From the NCBI GenBank assembly GCA_046086225.1, contig JBJSXF010000129.1, positions 1-13,634 of the forward strand: a stretch of 13,634 bases of DNA, written 5' to 3'. The DNA is from JBJSXF01 sp046086225 (GTDB lineage: Bacteria; Actinomycetota; Acidimicrobiia; IMCC26256; PALSA-610). Below the pieces are notes generated by a model. The model ran no database searches. It was not told the origin of the DNA and saw only the letters and a list, made by a program, of their open reading frames with translations. This document shows positions 12,856-13,634 of the stretch, in pieces (position 1 is the stretch's first letter; each line of letters begins with the position of its first letter). The position numbers were made by a program, and so were the translations under genes.

Positions 12856-12868
12856 GCGGGCGGGGCGG

Positions 12869-13555
12869 TCAGACGAAGGTCCGGGCCTCGTCGAGTACGG
12901 CGGCCAGCGTCGCCGCCGGATCGAACTCGGGCTCGTAGCCGGTCGCGGTGCGGAGGCGGGTGGGATCGCCGACGAGGACGGGGATCTCGGCCGGCCGCAC
13001 GAGGGCGGGATCGGTCTCGATCCGCAGCGGCACCCGGGCCCGGGCGAGGAGCTGCTCGGCGAGCGCCGCGATCGGGACGCCCTCGCCGCGACAGACGTTG
13101 TAGACCGCCCCGGGCTCGCCGTGGAGCACGAGGAGTCGGTAGGCCCGGACGACGTCGCGCACGTCGCTGAGATCGCGCACCGCGTCGAGCGATCCGGCGG
13201 TGATGGTCGTGGCGCCCGTTCGTTCGGCCTCGGCGATCCGGCGGGCGAAGCCGGGAACGAAGAAGGCCGGGGCCTGGCCCGGTCCGGTGTGGTTGAACGG
13301 TCGCACCCGGACCGTCTCCAGTCCGTGCCCGAGCCATGCCTGCAGCGCGACGGCGCCCGCCGCGACCTTGCTCGCCCCGTACGGTGTGAGCGGCCGCAGC
13401 GGAGTGTCCTCATCGACCCGTCCGGCGTCGGCCGGGACGCGTCCGTACTCCTCGGCGCTACCCACGACGAGCACCCGCCGGGCGCCGGCTGCTCGGGCGC
13501 CGTCGAGCACGTGTTGGGTGCCGATCGCGTTGACGAAGTTTGGTTTTATTTCCAT
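12869..13555 (-). CDS. NAD(P)-dependent nucleotide-sugar epimerase/reductase (extended SDR), N-terminus missing
   Basis: Up to 228 residues of an extended short-chain dehydrogenase, most like GDP-4-keto-6-deoxymannose reductase (Rmd) or GDP-mannose 4,6-dehydratase. Visible: IGTQHVLDGARAAGARRVLVVGSAEEYG (11-38, catalytic Ser33), the YxxxK pair in PYGASK (Y59, K63), RPFNHTGPGQ (85-94), RDLSDVRDVVRAY (127-139), YNVCRGEG and PALVRPAEIPVLVGDPTRLR (183-202), the last block being reminiscent of Rmd. About 90-100 N-terminal residues with the TGxxGFxG dinucleotide motif are absent. The apparent ATG at 13555 sits just inside AT-richer sequence, so the first 4-5 residues (MEIKP) are probably not native and the real gene is interrupted near 13540. 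If Rmd, it would make GDP-D-rhamnose for the glycan; this is inference. The break may be an assembly artefact at a contig end. Confidence 0.8.
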   Translation of the reverse strand: MEIKPNFVNAIGTQHVLDGARAAGARRVLVVGSAEEYGRVPADAGRVDEDTPLRPLTPYGASKVAAGAVALQAWLGHGLETVRVRPFNHTGPGQAPAFFVPGFARRIAEAERTGATTITAGSLDAVRDLSDVRDVVRAYRLLVLHGEPGAVYNVCRGEGVPIAALAEQLLARARVPLRIETDPALVRPAEIPVLVGDPTRLRTATGYEPEFDPAATLAAVLDEARTFV

Positions 13556-13634
13556 GGGGACGGCGGGACCCGCTTGACGTCTCCTATTGATGGGTCTAGA
13601 AGCCCGCTCACTTCACTGGTTGTTGGTTTTTTGG
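13540..13634. other. Compositionally foreign right edge
   Basis: From about 13540 to the end, G+C falls to roughly half, with T-runs (TTTGGTTTTATTT, and TTTTTT close to the last base) unlike anything else in the window. It replaces the N-terminal coding part of the epimerase. In the epimerase frame a TGA occurs at 13615-13613. I recognise no gene, repeat, adapter or mobile-element end. It may be a chimeric contig end or a true insertion boundary. Confidence 0.6.

Noticed and set aside
11305..13413. A 700-codon minus-strand frame spanning DUF1802, the hydrolase and the epimerase
   Set aside because: Low-complexity Arg/Gly/Pro translation in the wrong frame relative to three recognisable proteins.
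1..13634. CRISPR arrays, tRNA/rRNA genes, IS elements or prophage genes
   Set aside because: No regularly spaced direct repeats, no cloverleaf-like segments, and no transposase, integrase or terminal repeats were seen on either strand.

Overview
This is a very GC-rich window (roughly 70% G+C by eye) with compact, actinobacterial-style gene organisation: GTG starts, 4-bp GTGA gene overlaps, and several starts 6-7 nt downstream of a TANNNT -10 box, the leaderless pattern common in Actinomycetota. Several small proteins remind me of families from uncultured Acidimicrobiia, but that placement is an impression from memory, not a search result. Most of the window is a cell-surface polysaccharide locus.

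Layout. 1-441 is the 3' end of an endonuclease/exonuclease/phosphatase-fold gene. 451-2554 is a two-gene ABC-2 polysaccharide exporter: a Wzm-like permease, then a Wzt-like ATPase with an extra C-terminal domain. 2569-5892 is a leftward operon of four overlapping genes: a small coiled-coil protein, two GT-B glycosyltransferases and a half-length glycosyltransferase-like protein. 5969-9437 is a divergent rightward operon: a methyltransferase with a long helical/coiled-coil N-terminus, then two more GT-B glycosyltransferases. The two operons are mirror images, because the second and third genes of each are paralogous pairs. 9429-10334 (leftward) is a polyprenyl-phosphate glycosyltransferase with two membrane helices. 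10421-10840 is a small membrane-anchored protein of unknown function.

10841-11207 is the most unusual stretch. It has a promoter-like box and a 16-nt tract able to pair end to end with the 3' tail of 16S rRNA. A 13-codon ORF follows, then a chain of hairpins leading to a 72-residue uncharacterised protein (11208-11426). After that come a DUF1802 protein (11451-12086, leftward), a divergent alpha/beta-hydrolase-fold protein whose nucleophile serine is an arginine (12106-12855), and the C-terminal part of a nucleotide-sugar epimerase/reductase (12869 to about 13540). The epimerase is cut near the right edge where base composition drops abruptly.

How it may work together (inference): the four glycosyltransferases and the methyltransferase would assemble and possibly cap a glycan at the cytoplasmic face. 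The Wzt C-terminal domain would recognise the finished chain, and Wzm/Wzt would export it. The epimerase could supply a deoxyhexose nucleotide sugar. The coiled-coil methyltransferase plus Wzt C-domain recalls the WbdD/Wzt chain-termination logic of E. coli O8/O9a. No tRNA, rRNA, CRISPR array, transposase or integrase was seen.
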